Assembly (NCBI RefSeq): GCF_030269305.1
Contig: NZ_BSTC01000014.1
Location: 1 to 64,000 of the forward strand
Direction of reading: 5' to 3'
DNA length: 64,000 bases
DNA from: Kineosporia sp. NBRC 101731
Lineage (GTDB): Bacteria; Actinomycetota; Actinomycetes; Actinomycetales; Kineosporiaceae
How positions within the stretch are numbered: position 1 is the first letter of the stretch; each line of letters begins with the position of its first letter. Shown one piece after another: positions 35,889 through 44,232 of the stretch. A program made the position numbers and the translations under genes. The notes under the pieces are model-generated. The model saw nothing but the letters and a program-made list of their open reading frames with translations, made no database searches and was not told the DNA's origin.

Positions 35889-37568
35889 ATGACGTCCACG
35901 ACTGCACGGCCCAATGTCAGCGTCGGCGGCTATCTCGCCCGCCGCCTGGAACAGCTCGGGCTGGAGCACCTGTTCGGACTGCCCGGCGACTTCAACCTGG
36001 CCCTGCTCGACGAGATGCTCGCCACGACGAACCTGAACTGGGTGGGCTCGAGCAATGAGCTGAACGCCGGCTACGCCGCGGACGGCTACGCGCGCCTGCG
36101 CCGGGGCCCGGCCGCCTTCGTCACCACGTTCGGCGTCGGGGAACTGTCCGCCGTCAACGCCCTGGCCGGCAGTTACGCCGAGGACGTGCCGGTCGTGCAC
36201 ATCGTCGGACTGCCCTCGACCACGGTCATCAACAACGGCACGCTGGTGCACCACTCCCTGGCTGACGGCGACTTCGGGCACTTCGTGCGGATGGCCTCGG
36301 AGGTCACCGCCACCGCCGTCGTCGTGCGCACCCAAAACGCGGCCACCGCCATCGACCAGGCCCTGCTGACCGCCGTCGGCTCGTCCAAACCCGTCTACCT
36401 GGGTATCCCCGCCGATGTCGCGCTCGCCCCGGTCTCCGCCATGCCCCTGACCCGGCCCCTGCGCGTCCTGCGCAGCGACCCGGCGGCCGCCGAGGACTTC
36501 CGCGACGCGCTCACCGAGTTCCTCGGTGGCGCAGCCGAAGTCACCGTGCTGGCCGGCCCCCGCCTGTACCGGAGGCAGTTGGAGCAGCGCATCCGGGCGA
36601 TCGCCGCCCAGAACGGCGTGCGCATCGCCACCCAGTCGGCATCCAAAGCCCTTCTCGACGAATCACATCCGGCCAACCTCGGGGTCTATGCCGGCGCCTT
36701 CACCCACAACGCCGAGACCCGCCGGCGCATCGACGAGGCCTCTCCCCTGGTGCTCTCGGGCGTCGTCCTCACCGACTTCCTGACCGGATCGTTCACCCAC
36801 GGCTTCGACCCCGACCAGGCCGTCGACCTCCAGCTCGATCACGCACGCATCGCCGGGAACGCCTTCTACGGGCTGTATCTGGAAGAGTCGCTGCGCATCC
36901 TGGAAGAGGTGCTGGAAGCCCGCGACCCCCGCCCGGAACCCCTGCCGCGCCGCCCGGTGCCCGCGTCCTGCGCCCACAAAGCGGCCACCCCGCAGGGACA
37001 ACTCACCCACGCCGACCTGTGGCCCCTGCTGCAGGACCACCTGGCACCCGGCACCCTGCTGGTCGCCGAAGCCGGCACGTCCTTCTACGGCGCCCTGGAG
37101 ATGACCCTCCCCGACGGCTGCGACCTGCTCGGCCAGCCCGTCTGGTCGTCCATCGGCTACACCCTGCCCGCCACCGTCGGCGCGATGCTGGCCGAACCCG
37201 TCCGCGAGACCGTGCTGGTCATCGGTGACGGCTCGGCCCAGCTGACCATCCAGGAACTCGGCCGGCTGCTGGCCCTGGGCCTGAAACCGACCATCCTGCT
37301 GATCAACAACAACGGCTACACGGTCGAGCGCGCCATCCGCAGCCCCGAGGCCGCCTACCAGGACATCGTCGCGTGGAACTGGACCAGCCTGCCCGCCGCC
37401 CTGGGCGCCCCGACCACCCCGGTCTACCGGGTCGACACCCCGGCCGGCCTGGTCGAGGTGCTCGAGAAGGTGCGCGCCGACACCGATCAGGCCGCCCTGG
37501 TGGAGGTCATCCTCCCCCGCGACGACGCCCCGGAGTCGTTGCTGCACATCGCCCGCTCGGTGCGCTGA
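35889..37568 (+). CDS. ThDP-dependent 2-keto-acid decarboxylase (pyruvate/indolepyruvate decarboxylase type)
   Basis: A 559-residue PDC-family enzyme. It has GLPGDFNLALLDEM, the cofactor Glu in GSSNELNAGYAADGYAR (E57), the paired active-site histidines in LVHHSLADGDF (H121, H122), and the ThDP/Mg motif GDGSAQLTIQELGRLL through LLINNNGYTVERAI. The HH pair separates it from acetolactate synthases. With the Lrp regulator next to it, branched-chain or aromatic 2-keto acids are more likely substrates than pyruvate, giving aldehydes by an Ehrlich-type route. Gene symbol withheld because specificity is unknown. Confidence 0.92.
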   Translation: MTSTTARPNVSVGGYLARRLEQLGLEHLFGLPGDFNLALLDEMLATTNLNWVGSSNELNAGYAADGYARLRRGPAAFVTTFGVGELSAVNALAGSYAEDVPVVHIVGLPSTTVINNGTLVHHSLADGDFGHFVRMASEVTATAVVVRTQNAATAIDQALLTAVGSSKPVYLGIPADVALAPVSAMPLTRPLRVLRSDPAAAEDFRDALTEFLGGAAEVTVLAGPRLYRRQLEQRIRAIAAQNGVRIATQSASKALLDESHPANLGVYAGAFTHNAETRRRIDEASPLVLSGVVLTDFLTGSFTHGFDPDQAVDLQLDHARIAGNAFYGLYLEESLRILEEVLEARDPRPEPLPRRPVPASCAHKAATPQGQLTHADLWPLLQDHLAPGTLLVAEAGTSFYGALEMTLPDGCDLLGQPVWSSIGYTLPATVGAMLAEPVRETVLVIGDGSAQLTIQELGRLLALGLKPTILLINNNGYTVERAIRSPEAAYQDIVAWNWTSLPAALGAPTTPVYRVDTPAGLVEVLEKVRADTDQAALVEVILPRDDAPESLLHIARSVR

Positions 37569-37589
37569 GACGGATTCGCCGGGCGCCGA

Positions 37590-38174
37590 TCAGCCGCCGG
37601 CGCCGACGCTGTTGTCCGGGGCGTTGTCCCCGGTGATGTCTCCCCGCTCCACGATCTCGGGGTCGGGGTCGGGCGGCAGGATCGCGTCCAGCTCCTGCGC
37701 CCCCGCCGGGTGAGCGTCCTGCGCCGCCGACCGCACCACATCGGCGCTCGTCCCGCTCACCCGCACCAGCTCCTCGCCCCGGGTCAGCGCGTATTCCTGC
37801 CGGTCACCGGACTCCCGCCGCCAGCCGTCGCCGTCCTGCGTGCACGTCACTGTCGTGTCGGCCGACGTCGCGCCCGGGATCGGCAACGCCGCACAGGTGC
37901 TCGCGTCGATGGAGCCGTGCTCGACGGTGAGCCGCAGGTCGTCGCCCTGGGCCGAGGCATAGATGCCCTGGTACCCGGCGTCGCCGTAGACCCCGCTGCC
38001 CCCGGCCACGGCCTGGTAACCGTCCACCTCGGTCACGTACACCAGGTCGATGTCGAAACCAGCCGCCCGTGCCCGCTCTCGCTGTTCCTGGGACGGGGCA
38101 GCACCCTCCTCACCGCACCCGGCCAGGCCCAGAAGAAGCCCCACCACCACGAACACCGGCCACCGTTTCGTCAC
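37590..38174 (-). CDS. putative lipoprotein, function unknown
   Basis: 194 residues starting at GTG 38174 (an upstream GTG at 38183 is possible). The signal sequence TKRWPVFVVVGLLLGLAGCG ends in the lipobox LAGC. The mature part has VYVTEVDGYQAVAGGSGVYG, two cysteines (ASTCAALPI and TVTCTQDGDG) likely disulfide-bonded, and a proline/aspartate-rich end. No family recognised. It is convergent with the decarboxylase gene. Confidence 0.78.
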   Translation of the reverse strand: MTKRWPVFVVVGLLLGLAGCGEEGAAPSQEQRERARAAGFDIDLVYVTEVDGYQAVAGGSGVYGDAGYQGIYASAQGDDLRLTVEHGSIDASTCAALPIPGATSADTTVTCTQDGDGWRRESGDRQEYALTRGEELVRVSGTSADVVRSAAQDAHPAGAQELDAILPPDPDPEIVERGDITGDNAPDNSVGAGG

Positions 38175-38362
38175 GATATGCACCCTAGAGGCTCCGGGGT
38201 TCGTCACCTCCCTCCGGCGCGCCGCCGGCACCATCGCACCCGCCAGGACCGAGACCGGTCCCGCGTCCGCGCAGATCCGGCGGCGCCACGGTTCACCCGC
38301 TCGCGCGGCCGGACGCGCGAGCGGGCTGTGCCTGGTCATGATCGGCGTGGTGCCCCTGGGTG

Positions 38363-40165
38363 CTATTTCCTCCGGTCCAGCGAGAACGTTCCTTCCCCGA
38401 CGTCGGTGAGGGTGCGGGTGTACTGCCGCAGGTAGGTGTCCAGGAACGGCGACCGGTCGCCCTGGGTCGGGACATCGGTGCGGGGATCCTGCCGGGACAG
38501 GGCCAGTTTCGCCCCGGAGACCGCGATCGTGTTGCCGCTCGGGGTGTCCCGCCAGCTCCCGCTGCCGATGGTGCCGATCTGGACGCCCAGCTGGTGGCCC
38601 ACCTCGAAGGTCCAGTCGGTGGACTTCAGGTCGAACGCGACCCGGCCCTTCTTCTCGATCAGCGCGACGTTCTCGTCGAACATCACCGCGGTGCCGTCCG
38701 GGGCGACGTCCCACAGCCGCACCATCACGTTGCCGGCCGCACCGGCCTTCAGGGTGATGCTTGGCGTGGCCGTGAGCCGGACCCGGGACGTGACCGGCCT
38801 CGACCAGCTCAGGTAGCTGTTCGTCGTCGACACCGCCAGGCTCCGGGCCGCGGACGGAGCCGGGTCGGCGGCGTGTTCCATGTCCCACTGCTGATCCGCG
38901 GGAGCGACTTTCGCGGCCAGGGTCGAGGCCGCGCCGTCGTCGACGTACTGCCCGTCCGGCAGGGCGGCGCTCAGCTGCGACGCTGCCGCCGGCCAGGTGG
39001 ACTGGGCCCGCCAGGCGCCGGTGCTGTCCTCGATCGCGTACGCGGGGTCCTTCACCTGCGGCTGGACGCCCTTGAGGTAACGGTCGTAGAAGCGCATGAC
39101 CTCGTCGAAGAAGCCGGCGCGGCCCTGCAGCAGCTGCCCCTGCCCGTTCGTCTCGTTGCCCCGCACGTGCTCCCACTGGCCCAGCCAGCCCCGCTCGACG
39201 CCGCGGTGGTGGTCGAGGTAGAGCTCGATGTCCTCGGGCTTGGTGTTGTTCTCGATGAATCCCTGGGTGACGAACAGCGGCGTGCTCGTGCCGGCCGCCT
39301 TCGCCGCGAGATTGCGTGAGCGCCAGTACGCCGAGTCCGGGTCGGGCTCGTTGTTGTTCGTCAGGTTGTCGGCCAGGCACTCGGGGTGTGCCGTCTCGTA
39401 GGCCGCGTTGGCCCGGTACCGGGCGCTGTCGTCGGGCATCGCGGCCATCGTCGCAATCCCGTTGTAGGCGTTGGGCGTTCCGGTCACGTTGGGCCGGGGG
39501 ACGCCATTGCTGAACAGGTAGTCGTACATGTTCCAGACCGGCTCCTGGGCGACGACCGCCTTCAGGGCCGGCAGGCGCAGGTCGTTGCCGACCAGGCCGG
39601 TCGAGGCGTCGTACGACTTCCCGTACATGCCGACCTTGCCGGTCGACCACGACTGGCTCGCCGACCACTGGATCGCGGCCTTCACGTCGGCCTGCTCACC
39701 GGGCCCCACCCAGTCCAGGCAGCCGGTACTCCCGCCGAAACCCCGCAGGTCGACCATGACATAGGTGTATCCGCGGGCGAAGAGGTCGGTGCCACTGGTG
39801 AAGTCGGCGAACCGGGCGGACGGGCCGGTCTGCGTGAACCCCTCCGGGCCGGTCTGCCCGGCGTGACCGAAGTACGGGCCGACCGCGAGGATGACGGGTG
39901 TCTTCGCGCGGGCCGGCAGGTTCGCCGGCCGCAGCACATCGGCGTGGAGCTGGACCCCGCTGTGGTCGGAGGAGGGGAAGTAGACCTCGGTCCACACCGA
40001 ACCCTCCGGGACGCGGGGGTTCTGCTCATGGGTGACACCCTCAGGAGCTGATGCCGACGACGGGGTGGCTTGGGCTCGGGCCTGGGCCGTACCCCCGACC
40101 GCGAGATTCCCGACGACGATCAGCGCACCGACAACGGCGGCTGTCATCCCGTGGCGCAGGTTCAC
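38363..40165 (-). CDS. secreted CocE/NonD family hydrolase (Xaa-Pro dipeptidyl-peptidase-like)
   Basis: 600 residues from GTG 40165, which has GGGAGG four bases upstream. A signal peptide (MTAAVVGALIVVGNLAVGG, then AQA) precedes the S15-type alpha/beta hydrolase domain. The nucleophile elbow is GKVGMYGKSYDAST, with VMVDLRGFGGSTGCLDWVGP before it and FVTQGFIENNTKPEDIELYL (Asp/linker region) later. The C-terminal jelly-roll has PVTSRVRLTATPSITLKAGA and FEVGHQLGVQIGTIG. Secreted actinobacterial members act as Xaa-Pro or related peptidases, or esterases; substrate unproven. Confidence 0.9.
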   Translation of the reverse strand: MNLRHGMTAAVVGALIVVGNLAVGGTAQARAQATPSSASAPEGVTHEQNPRVPEGSVWTEVYFPSSDHSGVQLHADVLRPANLPARAKTPVILAVGPYFGHAGQTGPEGFTQTGPSARFADFTSGTDLFARGYTYVMVDLRGFGGSTGCLDWVGPGEQADVKAAIQWSASQSWSTGKVGMYGKSYDASTGLVGNDLRLPALKAVVAQEPVWNMYDYLFSNGVPRPNVTGTPNAYNGIATMAAMPDDSARYRANAAYETAHPECLADNLTNNNEPDPDSAYWRSRNLAAKAAGTSTPLFVTQGFIENNTKPEDIELYLDHHRGVERGWLGQWEHVRGNETNGQGQLLQGRAGFFDEVMRFYDRYLKGVQPQVKDPAYAIEDSTGAWRAQSTWPAAASQLSAALPDGQYVDDGAASTLAAKVAPADQQWDMEHAADPAPSAARSLAVSTTNSYLSWSRPVTSRVRLTATPSITLKAGAAGNVMVRLWDVAPDGTAVMFDENVALIEKKGRVAFDLKSTDWTFEVGHQLGVQIGTIGSGSWRDTPSGNTIAVSGAKLALSRQDPRTDVPTQGDRSPFLDTYLRQYTRTLTDVGEGTFSLDRRK

Positions 40166-40305
40166 AGGACCTCCCGGAACAAGGAAAGGGACATCTCTCG
40201 GAAGATGACACGCTAACCTGCAAACGTCCCTTTTGTCCCATTCCCCAGGGCTGGGCAGCTCCCGATCATCCGACTCCCCGGCGTGGGGCGCTCGCATTCA
40301 CCCGT

Positions 40306-40344
40306 CCAGCACGAGATCATCATCGGTTCCGATGATCATGCTGG
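40306..40344. promoter_or_regulatory. nested inverted repeat upstream of the AI-2E-type transporter
   Basis: ATCATCGG-TT-CCGATGAT (40319-40336) lies inside outer arms CCAGCA (40306-40311) and TGCTGG (40339-40344). It is 28 bp before the next start codon, too close to be its terminator, so an operator or leader structure is more likely. Confidence 0.45.
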
Positions 40345-40371
40345 CCGCGTTCAGGATGCGGGGCCCGCGCC

Positions 40372-41532
40372 ATGCCTGGAGACTCACCTGTGACGCAAAG
40401 AGCAATGAACCCCGAAAGGACCCAGTCCGCCCTGCGGACCGCGGCCTTGACCTCTGCCCAGTTACTGGTCGTGCTGCTCGCCCTCTGGGTCGGACTGAAA
40501 CTGCTGGGGTCCGCCTGGTCGATCATCTGGCCCCTGGTGCTCGCGCTGCTCTTCACCACGCTGACCGAGCCACTGGCCCGGTTCCTGCGCAACCACGGCT
40601 GGCCCGCCACGGTGGCGGCCGCCACCGTCACGGTCACCGCGCTGCTGGTCGTCGTCGGCGCCCTGGTGCTGATCGTGGTTCCGGTGGCCGCACAGTCCGA
40701 CCAGCTGGTCGACGGAGTGACCCAGGGAATCCAGCAGGCCCGCGACTGGGCCGACGGACCGCCGCTCAACATCGGTGACGACCAGGTGACCAAGGCCGTC
40801 GACTCAGCCGTGGGCAAGGTGCAGAGCAGCGTCAACGACATCATCACCGTCACCCTCTCCGGGGTGAGCACCATCGTGAACGGGCTTGTGACACTGGTTC
40901 TCGCGGTGTTCCTGATGTTCTTCTTCCTCAAGGACGGCACCCGGTTCCTGCCCTGGCTCTCGCAGCAGCTACCCGGCCGGCTCTCCCGCGACGTCCCGAT
41001 CGTGGCCCTGCGCAGCTGGACCATGCTCGGGTCGTTCGTGCGCTCGCAGGCGTTCGTCGGCATGCTCGACGCCGTCTTCATCGGCATCGGGCTGTGGCTG
41101 GTCAAGGTGCCCCTGGTGCTGCCGCTGTCGGTGCTGACGTTCGTGGCGGCGTTCGTGCCGATCGTCGGTGCGCTCTTCGCGGGCCTGGTGGCCGTGCTCA
41201 TCGCCCTGGTCTTCAACGGTTTCACCGCGGCCCTGATCGTGCTGGGCATCATCCTGCTGGTGCAGCAGCTCGAGGGAAACGTGTTCCAGCCGATGATCCA
41301 GAGCCGCGGCCTGGGACTGCACGCCGCGGTCGTCCTGCTGGCGGTGACCCTCGGCGGCACCCTGGCCGGAATCGTCGGCAGCCTGCTCGCGGTGCCGGTG
41401 GCCGGGGTGATCGCCGTGCTCTGGAACTACCTGCGTGAGGAACTCTCCGACCCGGTCGCCGAGCCCGAGATGACGGCGGAGCAGGTGGCCGAGGAGGACG
41501 ACGCGGACGGCGGCGAGACAGCTCCCGCCTGA
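40372..41532 (+). CDS. AI-2E (PerM-like) family transporter
   Basis: A 386-residue membrane protein. Eight or so helices are visible, with family motifs: SIIWPLVLALLFTTLTEPLA, LVTLVLAVFLMFFFLKDGTR, VPLVLPLSVLTFVAAFVPIV and QQLEGNVFQPMIQSRGLGLH (the hallmark of the family). The C-terminus is acidic (EEDDADGGETAPA). Starts at GTG 40390 or ATG 40405 are alternatives. Family members export signalling or other small molecules or act as Na+/H+ antiporters. Confidence 0.92.
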   Translation: MPGDSPVTQRAMNPERTQSALRTAALTSAQLLVVLLALWVGLKLLGSAWSIIWPLVLALLFTTLTEPLARFLRNHGWPATVAAATVTVTALLVVVGALVLIVVPVAAQSDQLVDGVTQGIQQARDWADGPPLNIGDDQVTKAVDSAVGKVQSSVNDIITVTLSGVSTIVNGLVTLVLAVFLMFFFLKDGTRFLPWLSQQLPGRLSRDVPIVALRSWTMLGSFVRSQAFVGMLDAVFIGIGLWLVKVPLVLPLSVLTFVAAFVPIVGALFAGLVAVLIALVFNGFTAALIVLGIILLVQQLEGNVFQPMIQSRGLGLHAAVVLLAVTLGGTLAGIVGSLLAVPVAGVIAVLWNYLREELSDPVAEPEMTAEQVAEEDDADGGETAPA

Positions 41533-41577
41533 GGAGCCCGTTCACTGCCGCTGGACGGCGAGTGCCGGTTCACGGTC

Positions 41578-41638
41578 TTGACACTCTTCTGCACACCATG
41601 AACTGTTCCGCTTAACACAACGTGGTGCGTAATACGCA
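41578..41638 (+). promoter_or_regulatory. candidate promoter and palindrome before the BCCT gene
   Basis: TTGACA (41578-41583) and a weak -10 AACTGT (41601-41606) with a 17-bp spacer. Just downstream, TGCGTAATACGCA (about 41627-41638) is a short palindrome. This would leave a leader of about 95 bases before the BCCT start. Confidence 0.4.
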
Positions 41639-41710
41639 ACGACGAGCGGCACGGTGGTGCGCTGAGGGAGCTGCCCGATGGGTGGCTCATGACCTGTGAG
41701 GAGTCGGTCG

Positions 41711-43459
41711 ATGGCCGATACGGCACGGAAGCATCAGGACGACGGGGTCGAACCACTCTACGAACCTGCGTCCCTGCACGAGGCGAACAAGGATCAGCAC
41801 CTGCCGACCGACCGGGTCGTGTTCGGTGTGGCAGCCGGGCTCATGGTCGCGTTCATCGCCTGGGGGGTGCTGGCCTCCGACAACCTGGGCGAGGTCGCCT
41901 CCACGGTGCTCGCGCACGTGATCGAGGGCGGTGGCTGGGCGTTCGTGCTGACGGCGAGCGGCTTCGTCGTCTTCGCCCTGTGGCTGGCCTTCAGCAGCTA
42001 CGGCAAGGTGCCCCTGGGGCAGGACGACGAGGCGCCGGAATTCAGCACCATCTCCTGGATCTCGATGATGTTCAGCGCGGGCATGGGCATCGGGCTGATG
42101 TTCTACGGGGTGGGTGAGCCACTGGCCCACTTCACCTCGCCGCCCCCGGCCACGGCGCAGGCCGGCACACCCGAGGCGTTCGACGTCGCGATGGCCACGA
42201 CCCTGTTCCACTGGACGCTGCACCCGTGGGCGATCTACGCGGTCGTGGGTCTGAGCATCGCCTACGGCACGTTCCGCAAGGGGCGGCCGCAGTTGATCAG
42301 CGCCGCGCTCATCCCCCTGTTCGGGCGCCGGCGCGCGGAGGGTGCCTTCGGCCGGGCCGTCGACATCCTGGCTATCTTCGCCACACTCTTCGGTTCGGCG
42401 GCATCGCTGGGCCTGGGCGCGCTGCAGATCGGTGGCGGTCTCACCGCCGGTGGATTCATGGACTCGGTCAGCACCTCGCTGCTCGTGGTCATCATCGTGG
42501 TGCTGACGATCGCGTTCATCGTCTCGGCGGTGTCCGGGGTGTCCAAGGGCATCCAGGCGCTCTCGAACATCAACATGGTGCTGGCCGGCGTGCTCGCCCT
42601 GGTGGTGTTCATCGGCGGCCCGACGATCCTGATCCTCGACCTGCTGCCGGCGATGATCGGTGACTACTTCGGCAACCTGTCGCAGATGGCGGCGCGCACC
42701 GCGGCCACCGGCGGCGACGCCACCGAGACCTGGCTGGCCGGCTGGACGGTCTTCTACTGGGCGTGGTGGATCTCCTGGACGCCCTTCGTCGGCATGTTCA
42801 TCGCCCGCATCAGCCGGGGCCGCACCATCCGCCAGTTCGTCGCCGGGGTCATCCTGATCCCGAGCACGGTGAGCTTGATGTGGTTCGCGGTCTTCGGTGG
42901 CGCGGCCATCAACGCCCAGCGGGGCGGCACCGATCTGGCGTCGCGACCGATCGAGGGCCAGCTGTTCGGGCTGCTCGACACCTTGCCGCTGGGCGCCGTG
43001 CTCGGTGTCATCGCCATGGTGCTCGTCGCGATCTTCTTCGTCTCCGGCGCCGACGCCGCGTCCATCGTGATGGGCACGCTCAGCCAGCGCGGCACCATCC
43101 ACCCCAGCCGGGGCGTCGTCATCTTCTGGGGAGCGGTGATGGGCGCGATCGCGGCCATCATGCTGCTCGTCGGTGGAGGGGGCAGCGACGCCCTGTCCGG
43201 CATCCAGAACATCACGATCATCATGGCCGTGCCGTTCCTGCTGGTCATGGTGCTGATGTGCGTGGCGCTGGTGAAGGACCTGCGGGAAGACCCGCTGGTG
43301 CGCCGCGACCGGCGGGCCACGGTGGCGCTGGAGCAGGCCGTCGACTTCGGCACCGAGAACTACGGTGACGACTTCTTCGTGACGGTCAAACCGCATCCGG
43401 TGGACGAGAAGGTCGCCTCTCCCGAGAACGACGAGAAGCAGGTTCCCCGGCAGGGGTGA
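41711..43459 (+). CDS. BCCT family betaine/choline/carnitine transporter
   Basis: A 582-residue secondary transporter, ATG 41711 preceded by GAGGAG. Twelve helices expected. Signatures: SWISMMFSAGMGIGLMFYGV then GEPLAHF (glycine motif in TM3), FHWTLHPWAIYAVVGLSIAYG, and the Trp-rich TM8 region WWISWTPFVGMFIARISRGR. The N- and C-terminal tails are charged. Imports compatible solutes such as glycine betaine by Na+ or H+ coupling. A 64-bp perfect palindrome lies 55 bp after the stop. Confidence 0.94.
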   Translation: MADTARKHQDDGVEPLYEPASLHEANKDQHLPTDRVVFGVAAGLMVAFIAWGVLASDNLGEVASTVLAHVIEGGGWAFVLTASGFVVFALWLAFSSYGKVPLGQDDEAPEFSTISWISMMFSAGMGIGLMFYGVGEPLAHFTSPPPATAQAGTPEAFDVAMATTLFHWTLHPWAIYAVVGLSIAYGTFRKGRPQLISAALIPLFGRRRAEGAFGRAVDILAIFATLFGSAASLGLGALQIGGGLTAGGFMDSVSTSLLVVIIVVLTIAFIVSAVSGVSKGIQALSNINMVLAGVLALVVFIGGPTILILDLLPAMIGDYFGNLSQMAARTAATGGDATETWLAGWTVFYWAWWISWTPFVGMFIARISRGRTIRQFVAGVILIPSTVSLMWFAVFGGAAINAQRGGTDLASRPIEGQLFGLLDTLPLGAVLGVIAMVLVAIFFVSGADAASIVMGTLSQRGTIHPSRGVVIFWGAVMGAIAAIMLLVGGGGSDALSGIQNITIIMAVPFLLVMVLMCVALVKDLREDPLVRRDRRATVALEQAVDFGTENYGDDFFVTVKPHPVDEKVASPENDEKQVPRQG

Positions 43460-43514
43460 TTCGGCGTTATTCCGGAGGCACGCTGACTTCCCGGAATCGG
43501 CGTGCAGACCGAGA

Positions 43515-43578
43515 CCTGCGCGTTGTGTACACATGGGACACTTGGTACCAAGTGTCCCATGTGTACACAACGCGCAGG
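43515..43578. repeat. 64-bp perfect palindrome
   Basis: Each 32-base arm is an exact reverse complement of the other with no loop. The left arm begins CCTGCGCGTTGTGTACACAT at 43515 and continues GGGACACTTGGT; the right arm begins ACCAAGTGTCCC at 43547 and ends at 43578. The centre is GGTACC. It contains a smaller internal palindrome, GTGTACAC, in each arm. It lies between the convergent BCCT and DUF4395 genes. Confidence 0.95.
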
Positions 43579-43601
43579 CGGTCCTGGCCGAGGTGGGCCT
43601 A

Positions 43602-43641
43602 CGGGCATCGCGGGCATCACGGGCATCACGGGCATCACGGG
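43602..43641. repeat. 9-bp tandem repeat at the DUF4395 3' end
   Basis: CGGGCATCA or CGGGCATCG is repeated four times and then degenerates (CGGGCCTA). The stop codon of the DUF4395 gene (43637-43635) lies inside it, so gain or loss of a unit would move the end of the reading frame only slightly. Confidence 0.85.
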
Positions 43642-44186
43642 CCTACGGACGTCACGGGGCGCACCCCGATGTTCGCGCACGCCTCGCAGGTGGCGGCGGG
43701 GATCAGGCCCAGCCGCATGAGAACCGCGAAGATCCGGCAGCCCACGCAGAACCCGAGGGCCGACTCCAGCCCGGCGAACACGATCATCATGCCGATCAGC
43801 ACCTGCGCGATGCCCGCCGCACCCGTGGCGGTGAGCACCACGGCGACCGTGGTCACCACCGCACCGATGCCCTGGGCGAACCGCTTGGGTGGCCCGGCCA
43901 CCAGCCGGGCCGGGCCCAGACGCGGCGCGATCATCCGGGTCGCGAGCTGCCCCAGAGGGCTGAACCGCGGACCGGCCAGCACCCGGGCGACGAAGCCGTA
44001 CGCCAGCAGCACGCTCAGCCACAGCCAGCCGGGGCCGGCGACCAGGCTGAGCCCGAGCGTCAGGGCGGACAGCACCACCACGCCGGCGGCCACCGAACGC
44101 GCGGCCAGCTCGTTCACCGGGTTCGGGAACGAGAACAGGCCCCGGGAGACCGAGACGGCGGGAACGGGGACGAACTGGCCGGTCAT
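43635..44186 (-). CDS. DUF4395 domain membrane protein
   Basis: 183 residues from ATG 44186 (AAGGG seven bases upstream). Four hydrophobic helices: VVVLSALTLGLSLVAGPGWL, SVLLAYGFVARVLAGP, GAVVTTVAVVLTATGAAGIA, and VLIGMMIVFAGLESALGFCV followed by GCRIFAVLMRLGLIP. It starts with the DUF4395-typical FPNPVNELAARS and has the paired cysteines CVGC and CEAC. These last motifs are shared with proteins near thiosulfate/sulfur metabolism, but no function is established here. Confidence 0.88.
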   Translation of the reverse strand: MTGQFVPVPAVSVSRGLFSFPNPVNELAARSVAAGVVVLSALTLGLSLVAGPGWLWLSVLLAYGFVARVLAGPRFSPLGQLATRMIAPRLGPARLVAGPPKRFAQGIGAVVTTVAVVLTATGAAGIAQVLIGMMIVFAGLESALGFCVGCRIFAVLMRLGLIPAATCEACANIGVRPVTSVGP

Positions 44187-44232
44187 CGTCGGACCCTTCG
44201 GTGGAGACGGAGGTGCACCCGAACCATCATGC

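Noticed and set aside
38175-39668. Long reverse frame fused upstream of the lipoprotein
   Set aside because: It is the shadow of the CocE gene in another frame; the lipoprotein has its own signal sequence.
41533-41710. Riboswitch in the BCCT leader
   Set aside because: Only a short 13-bp palindrome and no conserved riboswitch core could be seen.
41687-43570. 627-residue minus-strand frame
   Set aside because: Asp/His/Arg-rich shadow of the BCCT transporter gene.
43515-43578. Insertion-sequence end or tRNA-like structure
   Set aside because: There is no transposase, target duplication or cloverleaf; the whole element is one palindrome.
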